Part shown: positions 7,673 through 14,872 of the stretch, piece after piece
How the letters are laid out: each line of letters begins with the position of its first letter
Position numbering within the stretch: position 1 is the first letter of the stretch
DNA from: an uncultured Prevotella sp.
GTDB lineage: Bacteria > Bacteroidota > Bacteroidia > Bacteroidales > Bacteroidaceae
Assembly: GCA_900546575.1 (NCBI GenBank)
Contig: URDM01000053.1
Coordinates: 1-20,067 of the forward strand
Direction: 5' to 3'
Length of the DNA stretch: 20,067 bases
Notes under the pieces: generated by a model
The model's input: the letters and a program-made list of their open reading frames with translations, nothing else
Database searches by the model: none
What the model was told of the DNA's origin: nothing
Program-made: the position numbers and the translations under genes

Positions 7673-7803
7673 TCTAAATTTTGTTTCAATCTAATATCTT
7701 CCTTTTGGGATGGGTTATTAGACTAACGTATAAGGTATAGAATTATGAATGGTTATTAACTGTTTTTAAGTGTAATGTATCTAACAGTTTTCTTTAAAAA
7801 TCG

Positions 7804-7811
7804 TATTTTTG
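7804..7811 (+). promoter_or_regulatory. -7 element of the small exported-protein gene
   Basis: TATTTTTG is a perfect TAnnTTTG match 50 nt before the ATG. There is no convincing TTG at the expected distance. Confidence 0.5.
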
Positions 7812-7861
7812 CCATTAACAAAGACAAATGGTATTTCCGATAACAATAAGTGTGATATGTT

Positions 7862-8647
7862 ATGAAGAAACTAATAGCTTTTTTAATATTCTTGTTGGCA
7901 GCAATGCAGGGGGCAACGGCGCAAGAAGTGCTGGGGCAGCAAATACCATTGTCTTTAGATGATGACTATAAAAATACGGAGTTTCTTCCTGTTGCGCCTT
8001 CCTACTCTGACATTCTAATGATGAGGGCGTTATCTTCTTCCGAACTTCTTGCCATGCCTAAAACACCACTTACGCCTATGCCGTTCGCTACAGAGCCACC
8101 GCTTGCCTACGAATATGACGCAAGCCATTCAGGGGCGATGTCGACAAAGATTTCAAAAGACTTGAAGTTTACTGCCGTTGGAACATACCGCAGTTACATA
8201 GGACTGATGGATGTGCAGTCGGTAAGTGGCAACATGCAATATAGCTTTGGAGCTATTAATATGCAGGGTGCGCTTATTGCCAACCGCTATCACTACCATA
8301 GGGGCATCATCTCGCAATACGGCATATCAGGACAGATAGTCTATAGCTTCAACCCAAATCTTTCAGCCACCATCTTTGGCACCTATTATAATAGCAATCC
8401 ATTCATAAGTATGGCGGCATTCCCATTCGTGCCTACAACAAGCTATGGTGGATATATGACCGTTGGCAACAACAGTTGCTATATGAACCTTGGCGTTGAA
8501 CGCCGCTACAATACGTTCGAACACAAAATGGAGACAGTGCCTATCATTTCTCCTGCGTTCAAGATATCAAATAAAGTTACCGTCGAACTGCCATTGGGCG
8601 ACCTCGTGAAGCATGTTGTTGAGGATGTGGTTATGAAAAATCGCTGA
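7862..8647 (+). CDS. Exported hypothetical protein, probably beta-rich
   Basis: A 261-residue protein with a clear signal peptide: MKKLIAFLIFLLAAMQGATAQ, cleavage after Gln21 or one residue before. A proline-rich stretch (residues ~75-100, PKTPLTPMPFATEPP) leads into a domain from about residue 100 with repeated strands such as GNMQYSFGAINMQGALIANR and QYGISGQIVYSFNPNLSATI. This alternation suggests a small outer-membrane or periplasmic beta structure. It ends with a charged helix-like segment, DLVKHVVEDVVMKNR. I do not recognise a named family. It diverges from the TonB-receptor-like gene (189 nt between start codons), so the two could share control, but nothing in the sequence proves a functional link. 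Confidence 0.72.
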   Translation: MKKLIAFLIFLLAAMQGATAQEVLGQQIPLSLDDDYKNTEFLPVAPSYSDILMMRALSSSELLAMPKTPLTPMPFATEPPLAYEYDASHSGAMSTKISKDLKFTAVGTYRSYIGLMDVQSVSGNMQYSFGAINMQGALIANRYHYHRGIISQYGISGQIVYSFNPNLSATIFGTYYNSNPFISMAAFPFVPTTSYGGYMTVGNNSCYMNLGVERRYNTFEHKMETVPIISPAFKISNKVTVELPLGDLVKHVVEDVVMKNR

Positions 8648-8683
8648 ACAGTGGGCTGATAGTATAAACAAACTATTCATATT

Positions 8684-8716
8684 TTGTTCTTTATTGGCTT
8701 TATTTTATTACTTTTG
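8684..8716 (+). promoter_or_regulatory. Promoter of the AGCS transporter gene
   Basis: TTG (8684-8686) and TACTTTTG (8709-8716) are 22 nt apart. The -7 box is perfect and the spacing is slightly long. It lies 88 nt before the ATG. Confidence 0.5.
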
Positions 8717-8803
8717 TAGCGTTTTATTGAACAACTTGCAACGTTTCTTTAATAAACGGAATCATTTTGGGAGTTATAAAGCCGTAATAAAAACACAATA
8801 GAT

Positions 8804-10159
8804 ATGGATAACGTCAACGATTTTTTCGCCACGCTCAGCTCGTGTCTTTGGGGCTGGCCAATGATGGTATTGCTACTTGGCACCCACATTTTTCTAACTA
8901 TCCGCCTGCGTTTCCCTCAACGCAAGATATTCACAGCCATCCGTCTGTCGGTACAACGCGACAAATCGCAGAAGGGAGACGTGTCGCAGTTTGGCGCGCT
9001 TGCTACCGCTCTTGCTGCCACAATAGGTACGGGAAACATCATTGGTGTTGCTACGGCGGTGGCATTAGGCGGTCCTGGAGCTGTGTTCTGGTGTTGGTTG
9101 ACGGGCGTTTTCGGCATTTCTACAAAATATTCCGAGGCTTTGCTCGCCATAAAATACAGAGTAAAGTCTGAGAGCGGACGCATGCAGGGAGGTCCGATGT
9201 ACACTCTGGAACGAGGATTGGGATGGCGCTGGATGGGAATTCTCTTCGCCTTGTTCACCGCCATTGCTGCATTCGGAATAGGCTGTACGGTGCAGGCCAA
9301 CGCCATTTCTACGATTATGCATGCTTCGTATGGCATCAGCACGGAGTTGAGTGGCAGCATACTGATGCTGCTTACGGCTGCTGTGCTCATCGGCGGAGTT
9401 CGAAGCATATCGAAAGTGTGCAGTATGCTGGTTCCGTTTATGGCATTGCTGTATGTGTTGGGATGCGTCTACATATTGTGTGGCAATGCCTGCTACATCG
9501 TGCCGGCGATAAAACTGATAGTGCATTCGGCATTCTCGCCGGAAGCAGCAGGAGGCGGATTTGCGGGCGGTTCGGTCATGATGGCAGCCCGTTACGGCAT
9601 AGCGCGCGGTCTGTTCAGCAATGAGTCGGGACTCGGTTCAGCCCCTATCGTTGCCGCAGCGGCACGCACCAAGAATCCGGTACGCCAGGCTTTGGTATCG
9701 TCAACGGGCACATTCTGGGACACTGTGGTGATATGTGCGCTCACCGGACTTGTCATTGTAAGCAGCATCATTGCCTATCCCGACATCGACTACAGCGAAG
9801 GTGCTGAGCTGACGAAGATGGCTTTCTCGAAGATTCCAGTCATAGGTCCGTTCATATTGAGCTTCGGCTTGCTGACATTCGCCTTCAGCACCATTCTCGG
9901 ATGGGGCTATTATGGCGAGCGAGCAATGGAATATATCAAGGGAAAGCGCTGCACCTACGTCTATCGTCTGCTCTACATCGTGGCAGTATTTGCAGGCAGT
10001 GTCGCCAATCTCGCTATAGTGTGGAACATAGCCGACTGCATGAATGCCCTCATGGCAATCCCTAATCTGCTGTCGCTGATATTCCTGAATGGTGTAATCG
10101 TGCATGAGACACGCAAGTATCTGTGGCGCGACCGACTCGACCGCGAGATGAACGAGTAA
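8804..10159 (+). CDS. AGCS-family alanine/glycine:cation symporter
   Basis: A 451-residue integral inner-membrane protein with about ten hydrophobic segments. The family signatures are clear: DVSQFGALATALAATIGTGN (residues ~59-78), GPGAVFWCWLTGVFG (~89-103), and the long conserved stretch from GGGFAGGSVMMAARYGIARG through LFSNESGLGSAP and AARTKNPVRQ, near residues 250-300. Proteins of this family take up small neutral amino acids such as alanine or glycine with Na+ or H+. The exact substrate cannot be read from the sequence. Length is normal. The gene has its own promoter and ends 2 nt before the end of the convergent DUF1016 gene. Confidence 0.95.
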   Translation: MDNVNDFFATLSSCLWGWPMMVLLLGTHIFLTIRLRFPQRKIFTAIRLSVQRDKSQKGDVSQFGALATALAATIGTGNIIGVATAVALGGPGAVFWCWLTGVFGISTKYSEALLAIKYRVKSESGRMQGGPMYTLERGLGWRWMGILFALFTAIAAFGIGCTVQANAISTIMHASYGISTELSGSILMLLTAAVLIGGVRSISKVCSMLVPFMALLYVLGCVYILCGNACYIVPAIKLIVHSAFSPEAAGGGFAGGSVMMAARYGIARGLFSNESGLGSAPIVAAAARTKNPVRQALVSSTGTFWDTVVICALTGLVIVSSIIAYPDIDYSEGAELTKMAFSKIPVIGPFILSFGLLTFAFSTILGWGYYGERAMEYIKGKRCTYVYRLLYIVAVFAGSVANLAIVWNIADCMNALMAIPNLLSLIFLNGVIVHETRKYLWRDRLDREMNE

Positions 10160-10161
10160 CC

Positions 10162-11367
10162 TTACACTTCGTTCTGCTCGCTTAATTGTCTTCGCAAAAA
10201 GTCCTCCAGCGTTTTCTTGTCGGGCAACTGTAGCATGTACGTGGAAACAAACAGCTGGTTGTCCATGCCCGCAAGAGCATACTCAACCATTTTCTTTCCC
10301 TTGCGAGTGCAGAGGAGAATGCCGATAGGAGGATTGTCGCCGGGTTGCATTTCGTTCTCGCGATAATGAGATACGTATGCGTTGAGCTGTCCGAAGTTCT
10401 CGTATGAGAATTCCTCGTTCTTTAGTTCGATAATTACTCCGCAATGCAGAATGCGGTTATAGAACACAAGATCGGGATAATAATATTCGTCATCGATGAT
10501 AATGCGCTTTTGTCGTGACTCTAAACAGAAGCCCTTTCCAAGTTCAAGAATGAACTCTTGCAGATGACTGATTAGTGCATTCTCCAAGTCATGTTCGTCA
10601 ATAACGTCCTGCGGTTTCAATCCAAGAAACTCAAAGGTGAAAGGTTGGCGTATCTGTAATTCTGCCGAATCATGACCGTGAACGGAAGGAAGCGACAACA
10701 GTTTGTCCGGATTGGTGCTGATACCAGCCCTTATATATAGGTTGGTACTTATCTGACGACGAAGCTCACGAACCGACCAAGTACACTTGATGCACTCCTG
10801 CTCGTAGAAATAACGGGCAAGAGGGTCGTCGAGAGTAAGTAACTCAACAATATGAGAGAATGACAGTGACGATATTATTTTTTTGCCTGAAGTTTTGAAT
10901 TGGTCCGACACTGTCGGACTTTTTTCTTTTTGTTTATTATCAGACCAAAAATTATCGTTTGTTGACAATGCGTTAACTCGTTTTACTAATTGGTCCGACA
11001 CTGTCGGACTAATTGCAGGAACTAAGTTCTCTGCCATCTGAGGATAGTGAAGGTAAAAGCTTCGAGAGTTTTTTAATAGGGTTATGTTTATTCCCTTCCT
11101 ATTCACTCTCTCCTCCAGTTTCTTCAGCAGCTTTGCCCCATACTCTGCCCTATCCTTGCCGTGCTGTTCATATTCCACGATGTAATAACCTATGAGCCAG
11201 TTGCGCATTGTCTGCAAACGGTTGATCGCTTTGACCGCAGAAGACAGAGCGGCATCGTGAGTTGACTGAATAATGGAAGTCAAGTCGCCGAAGGAGTGAA
11301 GCTTGTTGCTCCAATCCTCAAAAGGAAGTTCCATGCCGTCATGGGCGTATGTTGATATATCTTTCAT
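10162..11367 (-). CDS. DUF1016 / YhcG-type PD-(D/E)XK nuclease-domain protein
   Basis: A 401-residue protein of the DUF1016 (YhcG-like) family. The N-terminal helical domain covers about residues 25-180, with RLQTMRNWLIGYYIVEYEQ and SFSHIVELLTLDDPLARYFY. The C-terminal nuclease-fold domain carries YYPDLVFYN (Asp299) and IIELK (Glu314, Lys316), so the PD-(D/E)XK triad is present. The family is predicted to act on DNA and occurs both alone and near defence or mobile loci; the biological role here is unknown. I chose the Met at 11367 over an upstream in-frame one at 11592, because the extra 75 codons overlap the divergent flavodoxin start and read as translated promoter DNA. The linker contains SPTVSDQ twice (120-126, 150-156), encoded by palindromic repeats. 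Confidence 0.9.
   Translation of the reverse strand: MKDISTYAHDGMELPFEDWSNKLHSFGDLTSIIQSTHDAALSSAVKAINRLQTMRNWLIGYYIVEYEQHGKDRAEYGAKLLKKLEERVNRKGINITLLKNSRSFYLHYPQMAENLVPAISPTVSDQLVKRVNALSTNDNFWSDNKQKEKSPTVSDQFKTSGKKIISSLSFSHIVELLTLDDPLARYFYEQECIKCTWSVRELRRQISTNLYIRAGISTNPDKLLSLPSVHGHDSAELQIRQPFTFEFLGLKPQDVIDEHDLENALISHLQEFILELGKGFCLESRQKRIIIDDEYYYPDLVFYNRILHCGVIIELKNEEFSYENFGQLNAYVSHYRENEMQPGDNPPIGILLCTRKGKKMVEYALAGMDNQLFVSTYMLQLPDKKTLEDFLRRQLSEQNEV
10898..10920. repeat. Coding palindromic repeat, copy 1
   Basis: The inverted repeat GTCCGACA-C-TGTCGGAC (10903-10919) lies inside a 23-nt stretch identical to 10988-11010. It encodes SPTVSDQ in the DUF1016 linker. Confidence 0.85.
10988..11010. 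repeat. Coding palindromic repeat, copy 2
   Basis: Identical to copy 1, exactly 90 nt (30 codons) away and in the same frame. Here the symmetry extends outward to AATT on both sides with one mismatch per arm. Confidence 0.85.
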
Positions 11368-11392
11368 AATGTAGTTGTTGTATAGATGTTTA

Positions 11393-11400
11393 CAAAGATA
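11393..11400 (-). promoter_or_regulatory. -7 element of the DUF1016 gene
   Basis: On the minus strand this reads TATCTTTG, a perfect TAnnTTTG match 25 nt before the chosen ATG. It supports the shorter start, since an upstream start at 11592 would lie before it. Confidence 0.5.
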
Positions 11401-11454
11401 CAGAAAGCAACTCACAATCCACCATAGAATCCTAAAAATCATAGAATTTAGGTA

Positions 11455-11485
11455 TTGTGTAGAAGTTAAAACCGAGCTAATTTTG
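11455..11485 (+). promoter_or_regulatory. Promoter of the flavodoxin-DUF2023 operon
   Basis: TTG (11455-11457) and TAATTTTG (11478-11485) are 20 nt apart, a perfect Bacteroidetes -33/-7 match. The leader is about 80 nt. Confidence 0.75.
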
Positions 11486-11572
11486 CAGCGGTGATACGAC
11501 CGAGCAGAATGCTTGGCGGTGTTAAAACCAAGAACTTTAACCGCACATTTATAATAAAAACAACTGAAGATT

Positions 11573-12070
11573 ATGAAGAAGACTGTAATCATCTATGGCA
11601 CAAGCACTGGTACTTGTGAGGACCTGGCAGGCAGAATAGGTGCCAAACTGGGCGTAGACAACATCATCAACGTCACCGACCTTGACGACAGCGTCATCGC
11701 CGACAACGACAATCTGATTCTCGGCACATCTACATGGGGTGCTGGCGAGGTGCAGGACGACTGGTACGACGGACTGAAGACGCTCAAGGGTGCCAACCTT
11801 GAGGGCAAGACTGTAGCCATCTTCGGCTGCGGCGACTCCGAATCTTACCCCGACACCTTCGTAGGCGGAATGTCTGAGATATACAACGCAGCAAAGAATG
11901 CAGGTGCCAACGTTATCGGTGGCGTGTCTACCGACGGCTATACGTTCGACGATTCGGAATCGGTGGTTGACGGAAAGTTTGTGGGTCTGGCACTCGACGA
12001 GGTGAACGAAGACGACAAGACCGACGAGCGCATCGACGCATGGGTGGCTGAGATACAGCCCAGTCTATAA
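11573..12070 (+). CDS. fldA: Flavodoxin
   Basis: A 165-residue cytoplasmic electron carrier that binds FMN. The phosphate-binding loop GTSTGTCE is at residues 9-16. The two isoalloxazine-flanking loops are recognisable as STWGAGEVQDDW (53-64) and GCGDSESYPDTF (85-96). Length and the inserted loop in the last beta strand fit the long-chain class. The protein is strongly acidic, as is usual for flavodoxins. It would pass low-potential electrons between reductases and anaerobic enzymes, especially when iron limits ferredoxin. It is the first gene of a probable two-gene operon with DUF2023 (49-nt gap). Identification as flavodoxin is firm; the symbol is by family only. Confidence 0.95.
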   Translation: MKKTVIIYGTSTGTCEDLAGRIGAKLGVDNIINVTDLDDSVIADNDNLILGTSTWGAGEVQDDWYDGLKTLKGANLEGKTVAIFGCGDSESYPDTFVGGMSEIYNAAKNAGANVIGGVSTDGYTFDDSESVVDGKFVGLALDEVNEDDKTDERIDAWVAEIQPSL

Positions 12071-12119
12071 TCAATACATCTGTCCTTACACTCACATCAT
12101 AAACCTCAAATTCTCAATC

Positions 12120-12488
12120 ATGCAGCAATCCACAGTATTACCGGTAGACATGAAGGTTCTGATGAACCACATCTACGAATACAAGAAGGGAGTGCGCCGA
12201 ATGGTGCTGTTCACCTTCAACAAGAAGTATGAGGACTTCGCCATACGCCGTCTGGAAAGCCAGAACATCAAATACGTGATCCAACCCGTTGGCAACGACC
12301 GTCTGAACCTATACTTTGGCCGCGAGGAGTGCCTCAACGCCATACGCATGATTGTGACACGTCCACTCAATCTGCTCACTCCCGAGGAGGACTTCATGCT
12401 CGGCGCGATGCTGGGCTATGACATTTGTGCACAATGCGAGAGATATTGTGAGCGCAAGGACAAATGCAACTGTCATCTCAATTCGTAG
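12120..12488 (+). CDS. DUF2023 family protein with a C-terminal Cys cluster
   Basis: A 122-residue protein matching the small Bacteroidetes family DUF2023. The core (residues ~11-100) is a compact alpha/beta fold containing MNHIYEYKKGVRRMVLFT and NDRLNLYFGREECLNAIR. The tail carries C103-x2-C106-x3-C110-x5-C116-x-C118, a spacing that could hold a metal or an Fe-S cluster, but that is inference. Function is unknown. Its place just after flavodoxin suggests a role in flavodoxin-dependent electron transfer or its control. The annotated start is the first ATG; the Met at residue 11 (12150) is an alternative and sits closer to where the recognisable domain begins. Confidence 0.85.
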   Translation: MQQSTVLPVDMKVLMNHIYEYKKGVRRMVLFTFNKKYEDFAIRRLESQNIKYVIQPVGNDRLNLYFGREECLNAIRMIVTRPLNLLTPEEDFMLGAMLGYDICAQCERYCERKDKCNCHLNS

Positions 12489-12511
12489 ATACCGTTTACG
12501 GATATAACCTA

Positions 12512-12765
12512 TAGGAGGGCAAAGTCAAGACTCTAAGCAGCACGCCCGAAGGGGCAGAAGCCCATAGCCCAGGGCACACGCCCTGGGTAAAATATCACAA
12601 ATACCAATGCGCCCTGTAAGGGCAAAAGCGTTAATAATCAATGCTTTTGCCCTTACAGGGCGCATTGCTATTTTCAATTCGTATACCCAAGGCGCTGCCT
12701 TGGGCTATGTGCTTTTTGGGCTTTCAGCCCGCATTGTTTGAGTTTTGACACGCCCTACCCTCCTA
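12512..12765. repeat. Composite 254-bp inverted-repeat element
   Basis: The outer arms TAGGAGGGC...GTCAAGACTC (12512-12533) and GAGTTTTGAC...CCCTCCTA (12740-12765) are imperfect complements. Inside lie hairpins CCCAGGGC-ACAC-GCCCTGGG (12568-12587) and CCCAAGGC-GCT-GCCTTGGG (12686-12704), placed symmetrically. At the centre is a perfect 24-bp inverted repeat (12606-12629 with 12643-12666) with a 13-nt AT-rich loop. No coding frame is supported. Confidence 0.8.
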
Positions 12766-12872
12766 TGGCAGCAGCTTTCAGTTTGCTGTATTTAAGACAA
12801 CTGAACCACTTACAACCAATCATCAAACCACTAATAATCAGTCACCAAACCACTAATAATTAAACACTAAAA

Positions 12873-12982
12873 AAAATGTAGTCCTTTTGCATTGCAAAAG
12901 GGTTCGTTTTGGTGTGCAAAAGGAGTCCTTTTACAGTCCAAAAGGAGTCCTTTTGTAAGGCAAAAGGACCCCTTTTGAAATA
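12873..12982. repeat. Tandem palindrome array, 22-nt period
   Basis: Five units start at 12873, 12895, 12917, 12939 and 12961. The conserved core is AAAAGGAGTCCTTTT, itself a 15-nt palindrome, and is perfect in units 3 and 4. Unit 5 has ACC in place of AGT in the centre. Units 1 and 2 are diverged but keep the phase. Confidence 0.8.
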
Positions 12983-13074
12983 CAGCCGTTTTTTAAGTAG
13001 AAAACAGCAGCAATCCTACATATAGAATAAGGTATAAAACATTGCCGACCGAACTTGTTTGACACCGCTAATCA

Positions 13075-13107
13075 TAGGAGGGTATAGCATCCCTGCTATA
13101 CCCACTC
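13075..13107 (+). repeat. TAGGAGG hairpin, forward copy
   Basis: TAGGA is followed by a perfect 10-bp stem, GGGTATAGCA/TGCTATACCC, with loop TCCC, and then ACTC. It faces an inverted relative at 13129-13161. Confidence 0.8.
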
Positions 13108-13128
13108 AATCTACTGAAAATGAAGGCA

Positions 13129-13161
13129 GAGTGGGTAGGGCAGGGATGCCCTACCCTCCTA
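13129..13161 (-). repeat. TAGGAGG hairpin, reverse copy
   Basis: Read on the minus strand: TAGGA, stem GGGTAGGGCA/TGCCCTACCC, loop TCCC, then ACTC. It differs from the forward copy by two base pairs changed on both arms, which keeps the stem perfect. Confidence 0.8.
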
Positions 13162-13208
13162 CATTTGTTGCATTCAACCCATATAATTGACTTTTGCACA
13201 CCCTCCTC

Positions 13209-14867
13209 CTACTGTCTTTGTCGGCGCAACTGCCTTATACGCTTCAGCCGTCGTTGTCGTTGCACACCGCGCAACACTCGCATTCCCGCTACAGGCCATG
13301 CCGGAATATGCTTCACCTGATGGCGTACCATCGGGATGTCCCACAACAGCATGAGGGCGGCAAAGAAGAGTCCGGCTATCAGAGTCCACCCGAACAGTAT
13401 CTTGACGCTTTGCGCCAGAAATCCCTCCACAATGCCATTCATCATCTGCGGAAGGTCGACCGCCCTGGCACTCAAGCGCACACTGTCTACATAACCTGAA
13501 CAACGGGCAAATCCATCAGCCACGTAGTATTTCATACCACGCGAGTGCAGCGCCGCACCCACAAGTCCACCGACGAACATGTGCAGCACATTGAACACCG
13601 ACAACGCCTGAAAGAAGTGCTCGAACGACATGATGGCATGCAGACACCACATAAAAGAAATGCACAGAACGGCGTAGCTGAATCCGCGCCAGAGGATTGG
13701 TATGCGCAGCTGTTCGATGCTGATGTTGGAGTCTACAAGCACGTAGAATCCGCCGGCATATATACAGAAAGCCACCAGCGCCAGCGCTATCAGCTTGTAC
13801 ACGTTCCATCGCATCAGCTTGAGCCAGCCTATCGAGAACAGACATCCTGCCACGATGCCCGGCAACGACCACTGGTTGAGCGCCTCGTAGGTGTGGTCGG
13901 CGTAGTGCATCACCTCCTCGTAGTACACCATTTCGAGCACATGCTCGCACGAGAAGAGCGCCTCCACCACACCGATGAGCAGTATCACGGGCACCACATT
14001 GTGATAGGTCCACATGGCAGGTTCGATGTACGGCTTGGGATGGTGCATCATGCGTTGCAGACACACGGCGAGTGTGATGAGCATTGTGCCCATGACAAGG
14101 CGGAAGTCGGACGAATGCCACCAGTCGAGCCAGTCGCCATAGTTGAGCAGCCATGCCACTTGCAGCCACAGCACGCACCACAGCAGCGCGCCGAACCAGT
14201 CGATGCCCTTGAGCGGAACAATCTGCGGCATGGCGTGGAAGGGCCGCGTCAGCAAAGCCTGCACAAGCAGAACGACGAGCATCAGCGCAATGACGAGCCA
14301 GTGCATGTAGGTCCAGTGCATGTCGTAGGCAAACCATGCTGCGAGATAGGCAGCCACCTCGATGGAGCTGAGCAGAATGATGTGCAGTATAGGGAAGAAC
14401 ACGCCGAAGTCACGCTTGGGCGTCATCCACAGCTGAATGTTCGACATACACTCGAAGGTGCCTTGTATTTTAGCCATGCCGCACACCACACACAGCGCCC
14501 ACAGCAGCGGCAGCGGCATACGGAATGTAGCCAGCAGATTGCACACCACTATCACGGCGGCAGAGGTCATGAGCAGCAGCTTGTTGCTGAAGCGGAACTT
14601 CATGCGGAAGAGCACGGGGAAGTATAGCGCCATACCGATGAGTGTGGCGTATAGACACATCTGCACGTCCTCGCGCATTATGCCCCACTCGCCCACTATA
14701 TTGTTCATTGCACCCAGATACATGCCGTTGGACAGCTGGAAGCAGAACGCCAGAACGACGTATATCCACGGCCTTATCCACTTGGGCACAAAGTCGTGAT
14801 ACATGGGCATGGCGAACGTCATGGGAGGTCCGCCAGCCGCATGCTTGTTATTAGTGTTGTTGTCCAT
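13209..14867 (-). CDS. MFS-type efflux permease (EmrB-like)
   Basis: A 552-residue polytopic inner-membrane protein with about 14 hydrophobic segments, the size and topology of DHA2/EmrB-like drug:H+ antiporters. Sequence motifs are weak: the loop 2-3 region reads FRMKFRFSNKLLL instead of a clean motif A, so the call rests on topology and context. It is the third gene of a leftward TolC-HlyD-MFS operon, starting 5 nt after the HlyD stop. The ATG at 14867 is preferred over one 24 nt upstream that would overlap HlyD. The C-terminal tail is very basic (RQRRLKRIRQLRRQRQ). It probably exports a toxic or signalling compound across both membranes with its partners; the substrate is unknown. Confidence 0.85.
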   Translation of the reverse strand: MDNNTNNKHAAGGPPMTFAMPMYHDFVPKWIRPWIYVVLAFCFQLSNGMYLGAMNNIVGEWGIMREDVQMCLYATLIGMALYFPVLFRMKFRFSNKLLLMTSAAVIVVCNLLATFRMPLPLLWALCVVCGMAKIQGTFECMSNIQLWMTPKRDFGVFFPILHIILLSSIEVAAYLAAWFAYDMHWTYMHWLVIALMLVVLLVQALLTRPFHAMPQIVPLKGIDWFGALLWCVLWLQVAWLLNYGDWLDWWHSSDFRLVMGTMLITLAVCLQRMMHHPKPYIEPAMWTYHNVVPVILLIGVVEALFSCEHVLEMVYYEEVMHYADHTYEALNQWSLPGIVAGCLFSIGWLKLMRWNVYKLIALALVAFCIYAGGFYVLVDSNISIEQLRIPILWRGFSYAVLCISFMWCLHAIMSFEHFFQALSVFNVLHMFVGGLVGAALHSRGMKYYVADGFARCSGYVDSVRLSARAVDLPQMMNGIVEGFLAQSVKILFGWTLIAGLFFAALMLLWDIPMVRHQVKHIPAWPVAGMRVLRGVQRQRRLKRIRQLRRQRQ

Positions 14868-14872
14868 AGAGG

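Larger units (their letters stand above)
12489..13208. other. Repeat-dense intergenic region
   Basis: About 720 nt without a supported gene, between the end of DUF2023 and the end of the convergent MFS gene. It consists largely of the composite inverted-repeat element, the 22-nt palindrome array and the facing hairpins listed separately. Another copy of the TTTTGCACACCCTCCT motif (13190-13205) closes it. Transcription from both sides would end here, but no classic hairpin plus T-run is clear. Confidence 0.75.

Noticed and set aside
5561..8647. Polysaccharide-utilisation locus around the TonB-receptor-like gene
   Set aside because: There is no SusD-like gene, glycoside hydrolase or sugar sensor nearby, and the barrel protein lacks the usual N-terminal domain.
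10898..11010. Factor-independent terminator formed by the GTCCGACA palindromes
   Set aside because: Both lie in the middle of an intact reading frame, and the second has no T-run on the coding strand.
10162..11592. The longer, 476-residue version of the DUF1016 protein
   Set aside because: The added N-terminus crosses the -7 box at 11393-11400 and overlaps the flavodoxin start codon, and it does not resemble the family.
12873..12982. Possible CRISPR array
   Set aside because: The period is only 22 nt, there are no unique spacers of normal length, and the units are palindromes in tandem. No cas genes are near.
13545..14627. A 360-codon open frame on the plus strand across the MFS gene
   Set aside because: It is exactly antisense to a clear membrane-protein gene. 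Its product is dominated by His, Gln and Glu, as expected for the complement of hydrophobic codons.
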